Source: Mucilaginibacter psychrotolerans (GTDB taxonomy: Bacteria; Bacteroidota; Bacteroidia; Sphingobacteriales; Sphingobacteriaceae). From it: a DNA stretch of 64,000 bases. Made by a program: the position numbers and the translations under genes. Numbering within the stretch: position 1 is the first letter of the stretch; each line of letters begins with the position of its first letter. The stretch spans positions 1-64,000 of the forward strand of contig NZ_SOZE01000024.1 in the NCBI RefSeq assembly GCF_004519315.1, in the 5' to 3' direction. The notes beneath the pieces are model-generated. The model searched no databases. It worked only from the letters and a program-made list of their open reading frames with translations, and was not told the DNA's origin. Positions 1 through 8,637 of this stretch are shown piece after piece.

Positions 1-60
1 GGCAACTTATCTAAAAGAACAATTAGTGCCTATCTGGTACCATATCCAAAACAGTGGTAA
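1..60 (+). CDS. C-terminal end of an upstream gene (partial)
   Basis: The first frame is open from base 1 to a TAA at 58-60 and encodes 19 residues ending in Tyr-Pro-Lys-Gln-Trp. It may be the tail of a gene beginning before the window. It is too short to assign a family, and a chance open stretch cannot be excluded. Confidence 0.3.
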   Translation, partial: GNLSKRTISAYLVPYPKQW

Positions 61-135
61 ATACACTCCGAAAAGACTGCTTTTAAATATATAGGGCAGT
101 CGACTTATTCACCAAACCCTAAATAAGAGAGTGCT

Positions 136-633
136 ATGAAAAAGCTTGTAACTTGTATAGTGGCTATGATGATGTTTTTTGGTATAGGCTATGGCCAGGC
201 CATTAAAGGCACCTACGCTATAAAAAATGTACAAACCGGCCTGCTGCTGAGGATAAAGGATGCCAATAGTAAAAACGGTACCCCGATAGTGCTTTATGCG
301 CCTCAGGATTGGAAGTGCATGACCTGGGATTTTAAGCAGGTTGAAGGCAACACCTATCAATTAAAAAATCTTTTCAGTAACAAAACCATGGAGGCCCTTG
401 GCACCGAAGCCGGGACGGCCTTTAACGAGCAGCCACTGGAACAATTAAAGAGCAGCCAGCTGTACGATTTCGAGCCCGCTGGCAAAGATACCTACCTCAT
501 CAAATTAAAAGGCACCGAGCAATACATTACTTCGCCGGGCGATAGCGAGGTAAATACCCAGGTAATACTTGCGCCTAAAACCGGCGATAAAAGCCAGCAA
601 TGGACCATATACCAGCAATCGCCAACCATGTAA
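136..633 (+). CDS. Secreted RICIN-type beta-trefoil lectin-like protein
   Basis: 165 residues. Residues 1-20 form a signal peptide (Lys-rich start, hydrophobic core with several Met, Gly-Gln cleavage region), so the product is probably periplasmic or secreted. The rest reads as a beta-trefoil of the ricin B type: repeated Tyr-x-Ile/Leu-Lys strands ('GTYAIKNVQTG', 'NTYQLKNLFS', 'DTYLIKLKG') and a terminal Q-x-W at Q154-W156. Such domains usually bind carbohydrate, but the ligand is not predictable. No catalytic domain is attached, which is unusual because RICIN domains are often fused to hydrolases. The gene stands alone upstream of the photolyase gene. The fold call is by motif only. Confidence 0.72.
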   Translation: MKKLVTCIVAMMMFFGIGYGQAIKGTYAIKNVQTGLLLRIKDANSKNGTPIVLYAPQDWKCMTWDFKQVEGNTYQLKNLFSNKTMEALGTEAGTAFNEQPLEQLKSSQLYDFEPAGKDTYLIKLKGTEQYITSPGDSEVNTQVILAPKTGDKSQQWTIYQQSPTM

Positions 634-868
634 AGTGCTTATATAAATGAGATAGAAAATGGTTTACAGGGGTTTACAGAAATCTGTTGTCATTGTTCTC
701 AATTTCTTCTTAATGAGCTATTTGTAATTTTTATGGGGTTTGCAGTTGAACTTATGCCGGTTTATACAAATGTTAACATCCTGTCATATATCGCATCTGC
801 TTTTCAGGCTCTCATAAATAATTAGCATCTTTGAAATCAATCTAAATAGCTTTAGATTTTTCTCCCCG

Positions 869-2155
869 ATGAGCGAAAGGACTATATTGGTTTGGTTTAG
901 AAACGATTTGCGTTTACACGATAATGAAATATTATCAGAAGCACTACGCAAAGCCGATAACGTATTGCCCGTATATATCTTCGACCCCTACTATTTCAAA
1001 ACCAGTACATCAGGTTCTTTAAAAACAGGTAGTTTCAGGGCGCGTTTCCTGTTACAGTCGGTGGCCAACCTGCGGCAAAATCTGCAACAATTCGGTGCCG
1101 AGCTAATCATCCGCACCGGCGACCCTGCCCAGGTGCTTACCCAACTGGCCGAGGAGTACCAGGTATGCGAAGTGTACCACCACCGGGAGGTAGCACCTGA
1201 GGAAACTGACGCATCCGAACGCGTAGAGGCCGCCCTCTGGAAAATGAAGCTGAATCTGAAGCATTTCATCGGCCATACCATGTATCATAAGGAGGATTTA
1301 CCTTTCCCTATAAAAGATATTCCCGATAGTTTTGTAGCCTTTAAAAAGAAGGTAGAACGCGATAGCAGCGTACGCCAATGCACGGCTTATCCCGAAAATA
1401 TCACTACGCCGGCCATTACCGATGCGGGCGAATTACCAACTCTGGCCGATTTAGGCGTGCCAGAGCCTGTAGACGATCTACGTGCGACCAACTTCTTCAT
1501 AGGCGGTGAAACCGCGGGTCTTGCCCGGCTGGAGCAATATCTCATCAGCCAACAAAACTGCGGGCAAAAAAACGGCAAGAACGCCGGAGGTACATCTTCC
1601 TGTCTTTCGCCCTGGCTGGCGGTAGGCTGCATATCGCCAAGGCAGATGTATTGGGAGGCAGTAAAGCATCGCAGTAGCCTGCAAAATGGCGATGCATTGA
1701 TGTTGGAACTGCTATGGCGCGATTATTTTCGCTTTATGTTTAAAAAGCACGGGCAAAAATACTTCCGTGCCGAAGGCTTCAGCGGCGAGGCGCCGGAAGC
1801 TGCAACCAACCAGGACGAGCTTTTTGAGCATTGGAAAGCTGGTGAAACCGGCGTGCCATATATAGATGCCGCTATGCACGAGCTTAACGCTACCGGCTTC
1901 ATTAGCAATTATAGCCGTCAGGCACTGGCTACTTACCTTACCAAAGAGCTACAGGTAGATTGGACACGAGGCGCGCTTTACTTCGAAGAAAAGCTAATAG
2001 ATTACTCGCCCGCCAGCAACTGGGGCAATTGGGCCTTTGTAGCAGGCGTTGGCAACGATACGAAGAGCAACCGTTTTTTCAATGCGGCAAAGCCTGCAAA
2101 TCAGCTCGATAGTAAAAGTGATTTCATTAACACCTGGCTGCCGGTATCTGCGTAA
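869..2155 (+). CDS. DASH-family cryptochrome / deoxyribodipyrimidine photolyase
   Basis: 428 residues, the usual size for Cry-DASH. This flavoprotein family repairs UV cyclobutane dimers, preferentially in single-stranded DNA, using light. The N-terminal Rossmann-like antenna domain opens with 'LVWFRNDLRLHDN' (residues 7-19), the photolyase signature. The C-terminal FAD domain contains 'LLWRDYFRFM' and, near residues 383-405, the N-W-G-N-W / G-V-G-N-D / R-x-F-N block typical of DASH enzymes. It ends 'INTWLP'. The start is the first ATG; no strong ribosome binding site is visible, which is normal in Bacteroidota. It is separated from both neighbours and probably transcribed alone. A class I CPD photolyase is the less likely alternative. 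Confidence 0.93.
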   Translation: MSERTILVWFRNDLRLHDNEILSEALRKADNVLPVYIFDPYYFKTSTSGSLKTGSFRARFLLQSVANLRQNLQQFGAELIIRTGDPAQVLTQLAEEYQVCEVYHHREVAPEETDASERVEAALWKMKLNLKHFIGHTMYHKEDLPFPIKDIPDSFVAFKKKVERDSSVRQCTAYPENITTPAITDAGELPTLADLGVPEPVDDLRATNFFIGGETAGLARLEQYLISQQNCGQKNGKNAGGTSSCLSPWLAVGCISPRQMYWEAVKHRSSLQNGDALMLELLWRDYFRFMFKKHGQKYFRAEGFSGEAPEAATNQDELFEHWKAGETGVPYIDAAMHELNATGFISNYSRQALATYLTKELQVDWTRGALYFEEKLIDYSPASNWGNWAFVAGVGNDTKSNRFFNAAKPANQLDSKSDFINTWLPVSA

Positions 2156-2195
2156 CAAAGCAATAAAAGCCCGGTCTAATCGTATATATCCGTAT

Positions 2196-2303
2196 ATGAA
2201 CTCCTTCGAACAACTTACCATCATCATCGGCCTGCTGGCTGTGCTTTTTGAAGCGGTGGGTTATGTGCGGAGTTACCTGCACAAAGTGCTGCATCGGAAT
2301 TAA
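2196..2303 (+). CDS. Possible 35-residue membrane microprotein
   Basis: A short frame starting at ATG 2196, 40 bases after the photolyase stop. It encodes a single hydrophobic helix ('LTIIIGLLAVLFEAVGYV') followed by a basic tail (Arg, His, Lys, His, Arg). The layout (one membrane helix, positive C-terminus) is typical of small bacterial membrane proteins, but no family is recognised. The frame is open further upstream inside the photolyase gene, which weakens the case. Could be chance. Confidence 0.3.
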   Translation: MNSFEQLTIIIGLLAVLFEAVGYVRSYLHKVLHRN

Positions 2304-2655
2304 TGCAACATCCAATCAGTTTATAATGTGTAAATAGGGAGTTGAGCCGGTAGCGGCCTTTACAACCTTCCTGCTCGAAAGCGAAGAAATCATCTAACGC
2401 GTTTGTAAAGGTTGCTTAGTTCCCGGCTGCAGCAATAATCATATTCAAGTCGGTTTAACGCGGTAGGAATCTTTTTTTGAGTAACTCCGTCAAGGTTAGT
2501 TGAACACAACCAATTTTTCCATTTACAGCCTGGTATTGCATTTAACGATAATTTACCGCGTTAGCGTGAAATTACTTGCAAAGTTATAACATATAATTTG
2601 GGGCTAATTGTACTATTATGCTTAATTTTGCACTGTTTTACAAGAACGGTTTCTC
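2304..2655. other. Intergenic region upstream of the 2-oxoglutarate dehydrogenase genes
   Basis: 352 bases without a convincing gene. It holds a loose inverted repeat (CCTTTACAA near 2357 and TTGTAAAGG near 2400) and, at its right end, a Bacteroidota-type promoter for the E1 gene. Nothing else was recognised. Confidence 0.6.
2597..2630 (+). promoter_or_regulatory. Candidate sigma-ABfr-type promoter of sucA
   Basis: TTTG at 2597-2600 and TAATTTTG at 2623-2630 match the Bacteroidota -33 (TTTG) and -7 (TAnnTTTG) consensus, with 22 bases between them. Transcription would begin near 2635, giving a short leader of about 20 bases before the ATG at 2656. Confidence 0.45.
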
Positions 2656-5469
2656 ATGGATAGCCTAAATTATATTGATAGCGGAAACGCAGCATATATC
2701 GACTCATTATACGAAGCATATAAACAAGACCCGGAATCGGTAGATTACGGGTGGCAAAAGTTTTTCGAAGGCTTCGATTTCGGTAAGGAATCGCAGCCTG
2801 CAAAGGCTGCGGCCCCTGCGGCAGGCCAACTGCCCGAAAACCTGCTGAAAGAAATCAACGTGATGAACATGATTGATGGCTACCGCACGCGCGGCCATTT
2901 GTTCACCAAAACCAACCCCGTGCGCGAGCGTCGCAAGTATTTCCCTGGCAAAGAACTGGAAACTTTTGGCCTGAGCGAAAAGGACCTGGATACCGTTTTC
3001 AACGCCGGTGTAGAGGTTAATCTCGGCCCCGCCAAACTGCGCGACATACGCCAGCTTTTAGAAGATACTTACTGCCGCGCCATCGGTGCCGAATATCGCT
3101 ACATCCGCAACCCCATTAAAATAAAATGGTTCGAAGAGCGGATGGAGACCAAGCGCAACACGCCAAAATTCAGTGTTGATGAGAAGAAGATGATGCTTTC
3201 GAAGTTGAATGAGGCCGTTGTTTTCGAAAACTTTTTGGGTACCAAATTCCTCGGCCAGAAACGTTTCTCTTTAGAAGGTGCCGAAGCGCTTATTCCAGCA
3301 TTGGATTCGGTTATCAAGCAAGGTTCGGAACTGGGCATACAGGAGTTCATCATCGGTATGGCGCACCGCGGCCGTTTAAATGTGCTTACCAATATTATGG
3401 AGAAAACCTACAAAGAGGTGTTCTCTGAATTTGAAGGCAAAAATTATGATTCGGAATCTCCTTTCGGTGGCGACGTAAAGTACCACCTGGGTTTTTCTAC
3501 CGATATCACTACTAAAAGCGGCAAGAACGTGCACTTGAGCCTTTGCCCCAACCCATCGCACTTAGAGGCGGTAGACCCGGTTGTGGAAGGGATCACCCGC
3601 TCTAAAATAGATTTCAAATACAACGGCGATCACTCTAAAATAGCCCCGATATTGATACATGGCGATGCTTCTGTAGCAGGCCAGGGTATTGTTTACGAGG
3701 TGTTGCAGATGGAAAAACTCGATGGTTACCGCACGGGCGGCACCATTCACCTGGTTATCAATAACCAGATAGGTTTTACCACCAATTATAAAGATGCGCG
3801 CTCGAGTACTTATTGTACCGACGTAGCTAAAACCGTATTGTCGCCTGTTTTCCACGTAAATGGCGATGACGTAGAAGCTTTGGCTTATGTAGTTAACTTT
3901 GCTATGGAATACAGGCAGGTATTTAACGAGGATGTATTTATCGATATCCTGTGCTACCGTCGCTACGGCCATAACGAAGCAGATGAGCCTAAATTCACAC
4001 AACCTGTGTTGTACAAAGCTATCGAGGCGCATCCAAATCCATTACAGATTTACAGCAAGAAACTGATTGCAGAAGGCTCCGTTGACGAAGCATTCGTGAA
4101 AACGCTGGAGAAAGATTTCCGTGCAGAACTGCAGCAGATGCTGGATGAATCGAAAGCCGAAGATCGCTTTACCGATACCATAGCCATGTTTGAAGGTGCC
4201 TGGACCGGCTTACACTTGGCCAATCACAAGGAATTGATATCGGCTATTGACACCGCCGTGCCACAAGAAGATATTATAGCCATAGGCAACAAATTAACAA
4301 CGCTGCCAACTGATAAGCAGTTCTTCAAGAAAATTGAGAAACTGTTTGAAGACCGCAACGCCATGGTAAACAAAACCGGCGTATTCGATTGGGCAATGGG
4401 CGAGTTGCTTGCGTACGGAACTTTATTAAAAGAAGGTATCCCCGTTAGGTTGAGCGGTGAGGACGTTAAACGCGGTACATTCTCGCATCGCCATGCGGTA
4501 TTAACATTGGCAGATAGCGAGAACGAATACACACCATTAGACACTGTAAACCCAGAAACCAGACTCAGCATTTTCAATTCCCTGTTATCAGAATATGGTG
4601 TTTTAGGTTTTGAATATGGTTACGCCATGGCCAATCCTAATGCATTAACGATATGGGAAGCGCAGTTCGGCGATTTCTTCAACGGCGCGCAAATCATCGT
4701 TGACCAGTATATTGCCAGTGCCGAAACCAAATGGCAGCGCGGCAACGGTTTGGTAATGCTGCTTCCGCATGGTTATGAAGGCCAGGGCCCGGAGCACTCA
4801 TCGGCCCGTGTTGAGCGCTTTTTAGAACTTTGCGCTGATGATAACATACAGGTGGCCAATTGCACCACGCCGGCCAACTTCTTCCATATATTAAGGAGGC
4901 AGATACACCGCGATTTCCGTAAGCCGCTGATCATCTTTACGCCAAAGAGCTTATTAAGAAGTCCTAAATGTGTATCGCCGATAGAAGAATTTACTCAAGG
5001 TAAATTCCAGGAACTGATTGACGACGGCTACGCTGATGTTAAAAAAGTAAAACGCGTGTTGCTTTGTACCGGTAAGATATACTACGATCTTCAGGAAAAA
5101 CAACAGGTGGATAAACGTAAGGATGTTGCCATCGTGCGCGTAGAGCAATTGTACCCAACGCCTATACAGCAGATCATCAAGATAAAAGCCAAATACGAAA
5201 AGGCAACCGAATTTATTTGGGTGCAGGAAGAGCCCGAGAACATGGGCGCATGGCCATACATCTGCCGTAAGTTCCATAACGACAAGCACTTTAACCTGCA
5301 GGTGATATCGCGCTTAGAGGGCAGCAGTACTGCTACCGGCTTTGCCAAACAGCATGCCGCACAGCAGGCACACATTGTTGCCAAAGCCTTTGATACCCCT
5401 GCCGGCAAAACCGTAAAGGCATCGATCAAAAAGACAACCGAAAAAATGGCAAACGCGGGTGCAGATTGA
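2656..5469 (+). CDS. sucA: 2-oxoglutarate dehydrogenase E1 component
   Basis: 937 residues, the standard length of the thiamine-diphosphate-dependent E1o subunit. It decarboxylates 2-oxoglutarate and transfers the succinyl group to the lipoyl arm of E2 in the TCA cycle (cytoplasm). The N-terminus shows the short E2-binding segment ('SLYEAYKQDPESV'). The core contains 'AHRGRLNVLTN' (about residue 236), the G-D-A-S-V-A-G-Q-G block, and 'GHNEADEPKFTQP' (about residue 439). The C-terminal transketolase-like half has 'MLLPHGYEGQGPEHSSARVE', diagnostic for this enzyme family. The E2 gene follows 127 bases downstream on the same strand, so the two probably form an operon. The gap is filled by a hairpin-forming repeat. 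No E3 (lipoamide dehydrogenase) lies nearby. Confidence 0.97.
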   Translation: MDSLNYIDSGNAAYIDSLYEAYKQDPESVDYGWQKFFEGFDFGKESQPAKAAAPAAGQLPENLLKEINVMNMIDGYRTRGHLFTKTNPVRERRKYFPGKELETFGLSEKDLDTVFNAGVEVNLGPAKLRDIRQLLEDTYCRAIGAEYRYIRNPIKIKWFEERMETKRNTPKFSVDEKKMMLSKLNEAVVFENFLGTKFLGQKRFSLEGAEALIPALDSVIKQGSELGIQEFIIGMAHRGRLNVLTNIMEKTYKEVFSEFEGKNYDSESPFGGDVKYHLGFSTDITTKSGKNVHLSLCPNPSHLEAVDPVVEGITRSKIDFKYNGDHSKIAPILIHGDASVAGQGIVYEVLQMEKLDGYRTGGTIHLVINNQIGFTTNYKDARSSTYCTDVAKTVLSPVFHVNGDDVEALAYVVNFAMEYRQVFNEDVFIDILCYRRYGHNEADEPKFTQPVLYKAIEAHPNPLQIYSKKLIAEGSVDEAFVKTLEKDFRAELQQMLDESKAEDRFTDTIAMFEGAWTGLHLANHKELISAIDTAVPQEDIIAIGNKLTTLPTDKQFFKKIEKLFEDRNAMVNKTGVFDWAMGELLAYGTLLKEGIPVRLSGEDVKRGTFSHRHAVLTLADSENEYTPLDTVNPETRLSIFNSLLSEYGVLGFEYGYAMANPNALTIWEAQFGDFFNGAQIIVDQYIASAETKWQRGNGLVMLLPHGYEGQGPEHSSARVERFLELCADDNIQVANCTTPANFFHILRRQIHRDFRKPLIIFTPKSLLRSPKCVSPIEEFTQGKFQELIDDGYADVKKVKRVLLCTGKIYYDLQEKQQVDKRKDVAIVRVEQLYPTPIQQIIKIKAKYEKATEFIWVQEEPENMGAWPYICRKFHNDKHFNLQVISRLEGSSTATGFAKQHAAQQAHIVAKAFDTPAGKTVKASIKKTTEKMANAGAD

Positions 5470-5483
5470 GGGGATAGTTAAAT

Positions 5484-5555
5484 GTTGAAAGGTTGTAAGG
5501 TTGAAAAGTTCTAACGCTTAACCTTCCAACTTTTCCAACTTTCAAACCTTTCAAC
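5484..5555. repeat. Self-complementary low-complexity hairpin between sucA and sucB
   Basis: The left arm (5484-5510) is built of GTTGAAAGG / GTTGTAAGG words and the right arm (5528-5555) of their complements (AACTTTTCC, CAACTTTC, AACCTTTC). The arms pair over about 24 of 28 bases. Similar word-built hairpins with other words occur in many gaps of this window. Confidence 0.7.
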
Positions 5556-5596
5556 TTTCCAACCATTAACAAAAAAGAAACCTACAAAACTATACC

Positions 5597-7192
5597 ATGA
5601 GTTTAGAAATAAAAGTTCCGCCGGTAGGCGAATCCATAACCGAAGTAACATTATCTGCCTGGAAGAAAAAAGACGGCGACCATGTGGAAATGGACGAAGT
5701 AATAGCTGAGCTGGAATCAGACAAGGCAACTTTTGAGCTTACCGCAGAAAAAGCAGGGACTTTAAGCACCAAAGCAGCCGAAGGCGATGTATTGGCTATT
5801 GGTGTCGTAGTTGCTACTATTGAAGAAGGTGCCGACGCTGCTGCACCTGCTGCTGATAAAGCACCTGCCGCCCCGGTTGCCGCGAAAGACGTGCCTGCAA
5901 AAGCAGTTAGCCCCGAAGCACCTGCAAATGCACCTGCGCCTGCGCCAACCGAAGCTGCCTCATCACTTGAAATAAAAGTGCCAACGGTTGGGGAGTCTAT
6001 TACTGAAGTTACCCTTTCACGCTGGATGAAGAAGGATGGCGATGCCGTAGAAATGGACGAAGCCATTGCCGAACTGGAATCTGATAAAGCAACCTTCGAA
6101 CTCACCGCCGAAAAAGCAGGTACACTGAAAACCATAGCCAAAGAAGGCGATACACTGGCCATTGGCGCGGTGGTTTGCGTTATTGAAGGTGGTGGCATTA
6201 GTGGTGGAAAAGCGGCGGTTGTAACCCCGGCGGTTGCGGATGCAGTTAACGAATCGCCGCAAACGGCCCCATCTAAGGGAACAACTTATGCATCGGGCAC
6301 ACCATCGCCTGCTGCTGCAAAAATATTAGCCGAAAAAGGTGTTGATACTGCATCTGTAAACGGTACAGGCGTTGATGGCCGCATTACAAAAGGCGATGCG
6401 CTATCTGCTCAAAAACCAGCCGCCGCTACACCTGCGCCAGCGGCAAAACCAGCCGCTGCTCCCGCCGCTGCACCTTCGGGTCCGGTAGGTCCGCGTTCAG
6501 ATCGCCGCGAAAAAATGTCGTCGTTACGTAAAACCGTAGCAAGGCGTTTGGTTGCCGTGAAGAACGAAACCGCTATGCTGACTACCTTTAACGAGGTGGA
6601 CATGTCGCCAATTATGGAGCTGCGTGGCAAGTACAAAGATAAATTCAAAGAGAAACATGGTGTTGGCCTGGGCTTTATGTCGTTCTTCACCAAGGCCGTT
6701 ACCGAGGCTTTGAAAGAATGGCCTGCCGTAAACGCACGCATAGATGGCGAAGAGATTGTTTATAGCAACTTTGCTGATATCTCGATAGCTGTGTCTGCGC
6801 CGAAAGGTTTGGTGGTACCGGTTATCCGCAATGCCGAGAGCCTTAGCCTTGCCGAAATAGAGAAAGCAATAGTTGTTTTAGCAGGCAAAGCCCGCGAAAG
6901 CAAACTGACTATCGACGAAATGACAGGTGGTACCTTTACCATCACTAACGGTGGTGTGTTCGGCTCTATGATGTCTACGCCGATCATCAACTCGCCGCAA
7001 TCGGCGATATTAGGTATGCACAACATCATTGAGCGCCCTGTTGCCGTAAACGGCCAGGTAGTTATCCGCCCTATGATGTACCTTGCTTTATCTTACGACC
7101 ACCGCATCATTGATGGCCGCGAATCTGTAAGCTTCCTGGTACGTGTAAAACAATTGCTGGAAGATCCTACGAGATTATTGTTGGGTGTATAA
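5597..7192 (+). CDS. sucB: Dihydrolipoyl succinyltransferase (E2 of 2-oxoglutarate dehydrogenase) with two lipoyl domains
   Basis: 531 residues. E2o carries the succinyl group from E1 to CoA and forms the core of the complex. Domains in order: lipoyl domain 1 (about 1-76, lipoyl lysine K43 in 'ESDKA'); an Ala/Pro linker; lipoyl domain 2 (about 122-198, K164); another linker; a peripheral-subunit-binding domain (about 230-270, '[14 protein letters not shown]'); a third Ala/Pro linker; and the acyltransferase domain, ending with H502-x3-D506-G507. Enterobacterial E2o has one lipoyl domain, so this copy has an internal duplication: both domains share the pattern around '[10 protein letters not shown]' and '[17 protein letters not shown]'. 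Position after sucA supports succinyl- rather than acetyltransferase activity. A minus-strand frame inside it is a shadow. Confidence 0.95.
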   Translation: MSLEIKVPPVGESITEVTLSAWKKKDGDHVEMDEVIAELESDKATFELTAEKAGTLSTKAAEGDVLAIGVVVATIEEGADAAAPAADKAPAAPVAAKDVPAKAVSPEAPANAPAPAPTEAASSLEIKVPTVGESITEVTLSRWMKKDGDAVEMDEAIAELESDKATFELTAEKAGTLKTIAKEGDTLAIGAVVCVIEGGGISGGKAAVVTPAVADAVNESPQTAPSKGTTYASGTPSPAAAKILAEKGVDTASVNGTGVDGRITKGDALSAQKPAAATPAPAAKPAAAPAAAPSGPVGPRSDRREKMSSLRKTVARRLVAVKNETAMLTTFNEVDMSPIMELRGKYKDKFKEKHGVGLGFMSFFTKAVTEALKEWPAVNARIDGEEIVYSNFADISIAVSAPKGLVVPVIRNAESLSLAEIEKAIVVLAGKARESKLTIDEMTGGTFTITNGGVFGSMMSTPIINSPQSAILGMHNIIERPVAVNGQVVIRPMMYLALSYDHRIIDGRESVSFLVRVKQLLEDPTRLLLGV

Positions 7193-7250
7193 TTTAAATC
7201 CGCTAAAGATTTGACAACTTTCAAAATTTGTCAAATTCGAGCACATATTA

Positions 7251-7279
7251 AAAAGCCTGGCGAAAGCCGGGCTTTTTTT
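7251..7279 (+). terminator. Rho-independent terminator of the sucAB unit
   Basis: AAGCCTGGC, loop GAAA, GCCGGGCTT, followed by a run of T. A nine-base-pair GC-rich stem with one G-T pair, a stable tetraloop and a seven-T tail: a textbook intrinsic terminator 59 bases after the sucB stop. Confidence 0.9.
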
Positions 7280-7302
7280 GTAATAATTTATAAATAATAT
7301 TG

Positions 7303-7326
7303 TGTAAACAAATTTGTTTACATTTG
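7303..7326 (+). promoter_or_regulatory. Palindromic operator overlapping the -7 box of the HigA-like gene
   Basis: TGTAAACAAATTTGTTTACA at 7303-7322 is a perfect 20-base palindrome. It overlaps TACATTTG (7319-7326), a match to the Bacteroidota -7 element TAnnTTTG. A repressor bound here would block the promoter of the downstream HTH gene, as in autoregulated antitoxin genes. The palindrome is seen directly; autoregulation is inferred. Confidence 0.65.
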
Positions 7327-7329
7327 TAC

Positions 7330-7818
7330 GTGCATTTACTAATAAAAAAGTACCAAGGAATTCATCCCGGACTGATATTAGAACGGGAGTTAAAAAAGCG
7401 AAACATTAAAAAGGGGCCTTTTGCGCTTTCTTTAAAGGAATACCCTCAAACTTTAAACGAGATCACTAAAGGCAGAAGAGCACTAACTCCCAGTCTATCT
7501 TTAAAAATTGATGGGGCATTGGAGTTACCCGAAGGCACTATGCTGGTACTTCAGGCCCATTATGAAATTAAAAAGGAAAAACAAAAAGCGGCATCCGCTT
7601 ACCACCCTAATTTGAGTATTTTACGGAAAATACTTTTTTGGGATACCGACATAGATAAAATAAACTGGCAAGAACAAAAAGATACGGTTATAAAGCGGGT
7701 ATTTGAGCGGGGTAACGACGAGGAAAAAAAAGAGATTATCCGCTTTTATGGACGAGATGAGGTAAATTCTGTTGTTGGCAATAGGGAAGATATTGAAGAA
7801 GCTGTTGCTAACTCATGA
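7330..7818 (+). CDS. HigA-like XRE-family antitoxin/regulator with C-terminal DUF6922-like domain
   Basis: 162 residues from GTG 7330. The frame is open from TTG 7300, but that codon lies upstream of the -7 box at 7319-7326, so a start at or after 7330 is more likely. The N-terminal part ('IHPGLILERELKKRNIKKG', then 'EITKGRRALTPSLSLKI') is the plasmid-maintenance HigA/VapI helix-turn-helix domain. The C-terminal part ('ILFWDTDIDKINWQEQKDTV', 'RVFERGNDEEKKEIIRFYG') resembles the DUF6922 domain often fused to such regulators in Bacteroidota. No toxin gene is adjacent on either side, so it appears to be an orphan. It probably represses its own promoter through the palindrome just upstream. Confidence 0.75.
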   Translation: MHLLIKKYQGIHPGLILERELKKRNIKKGPFALSLKEYPQTLNEITKGRRALTPSLSLKIDGALELPEGTMLVLQAHYEIKKEKQKAASAYHPNLSILRKILFWDTDIDKINWQEQKDTVIKRVFERGNDEEKKEIIRFYGRDEVNSVVGNREDIEEAVANS

Positions 7819-7874
7819 GGATAGTTTGCCTGATGGATCTCGGGCTTATTGTTTCGGCAATCTTGGACTAGCCT

Positions 7875-8504
7875 TTAGAATATCCCCCTCGCCTCCAGCA
7901 CTCCCTCTTTTTTCACAATAAACAGCTCCTCTACGTAATTGCCCATCAGCGCTATTGCTTTACCTCCCTCAATTTTGTAATACGGCGCGGGGTAGTATCG
8001 CTTTATATTTTCGGGGCTGATTTTTGATACGTCAAAAGTTACAGGTTCTTTAAAATCCAGTGGCACGGCTTTTACTTCGGTATCGCCCTTCTGGTCAAAA
8101 GCATAAGGATCGCCGGGACTAGCCCATCGCCCGTTTTTGGTTTGGTAAACATTGTAGAACTGGTACTTTTCATGATAAAACTTCCCGTTTTCCTTGGAGA
8201 CGAAAAGTAAGACGTACCTGTATTTTGAGAAAGGGGGCGTGCCGTAATGATCAAAAGCATCGAAATAGATAGTGTCGCTTGTTATTTTGTTAAACACGTT
8301 TTTGATAACCCTGTATTTCGCATGAAATGCTTCATCGAAGTATATCTTATTTTTTCTATTCATCGTATCGGGGTCTTCGTCGGCAGGATTATACCTGCTT
8401 ACCGCGATTTTCTCTCCTACAAATACATATAAGCTATCTGCCGTTTGAGCAACACTGTATTTGGTAATGAGAATTAAAATCAAGAGTATTAAATTTTTGT
8501 TCAT
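7875..8504 (-). CDS. Secreted protein of unknown function
   Basis: 209 residues with a clear signal peptide (residues 1-19, long Leu/Ile core, cleavage after Val-Ala). The mature part is rich in Tyr, Phe and charged residues with alternating beta-strand-like patterns ('YRYVLLFVSKENGKFYHEKY'). It has no cysteine pairs, lipobox or recognised catalytic motif. It is convergent with the HigA-like gene and divergent from the next gene. No family was recognised; likely periplasmic. Confidence 0.7.
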   Translation of the reverse strand: MNKNLILLILILITKYSVAQTADSLYVFVGEKIAVSRYNPADEDPDTMNRKNKIYFDEAFHAKYRVIKNVFNKITSDTIYFDAFDHYGTPPFSKYRYVLLFVSKENGKFYHEKYQFYNVYQTKNGRWASPGDPYAFDQKGDTEVKAVPLDFKEPVTFDVSKISPENIKRYYPAPYYKIEGGKAIALMGNYVEELFIVKKEGVLEARGIF

Positions 8505-8608
8505 GTGATAATGATTGTGTTTGGCCGGTTGGTTATACTTGTATTTCCTGTAAGATGCAACAAGTTAAGCAATTCCATAACCCTGTAATACATTTATTCT
8601 TTAATCGT

Positions 8609-8616
8609 TACATTTG
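8609..8616 (+). promoter_or_regulatory. -7 promoter box (TACATTTG) that argues for a downstream start codon
   Basis: TACATTTG matches TAnnTTTG. It overlaps the TTG at 8614 that opens the next reading frame. If the box is used, the transcript starts near 8620 and translation should begin at GTG 8638. No clear TTTG -33 box was found at the right spacing. Confidence 0.35.
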
Positions 8617-8637
8617 AATACAATCAAGCAAATCAAA

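Noticed and set aside
3562-4032. 156-codon minus-strand frame inside sucA
   Set aside because: Antisense shadow of a highly conserved coding sequence.
8614-8637. TTG start at 8614 for the secreted protein
   Set aside because: It overlaps a -7 promoter box, and GTG 8638 gives a better signal peptide. Kept only as an alternative.
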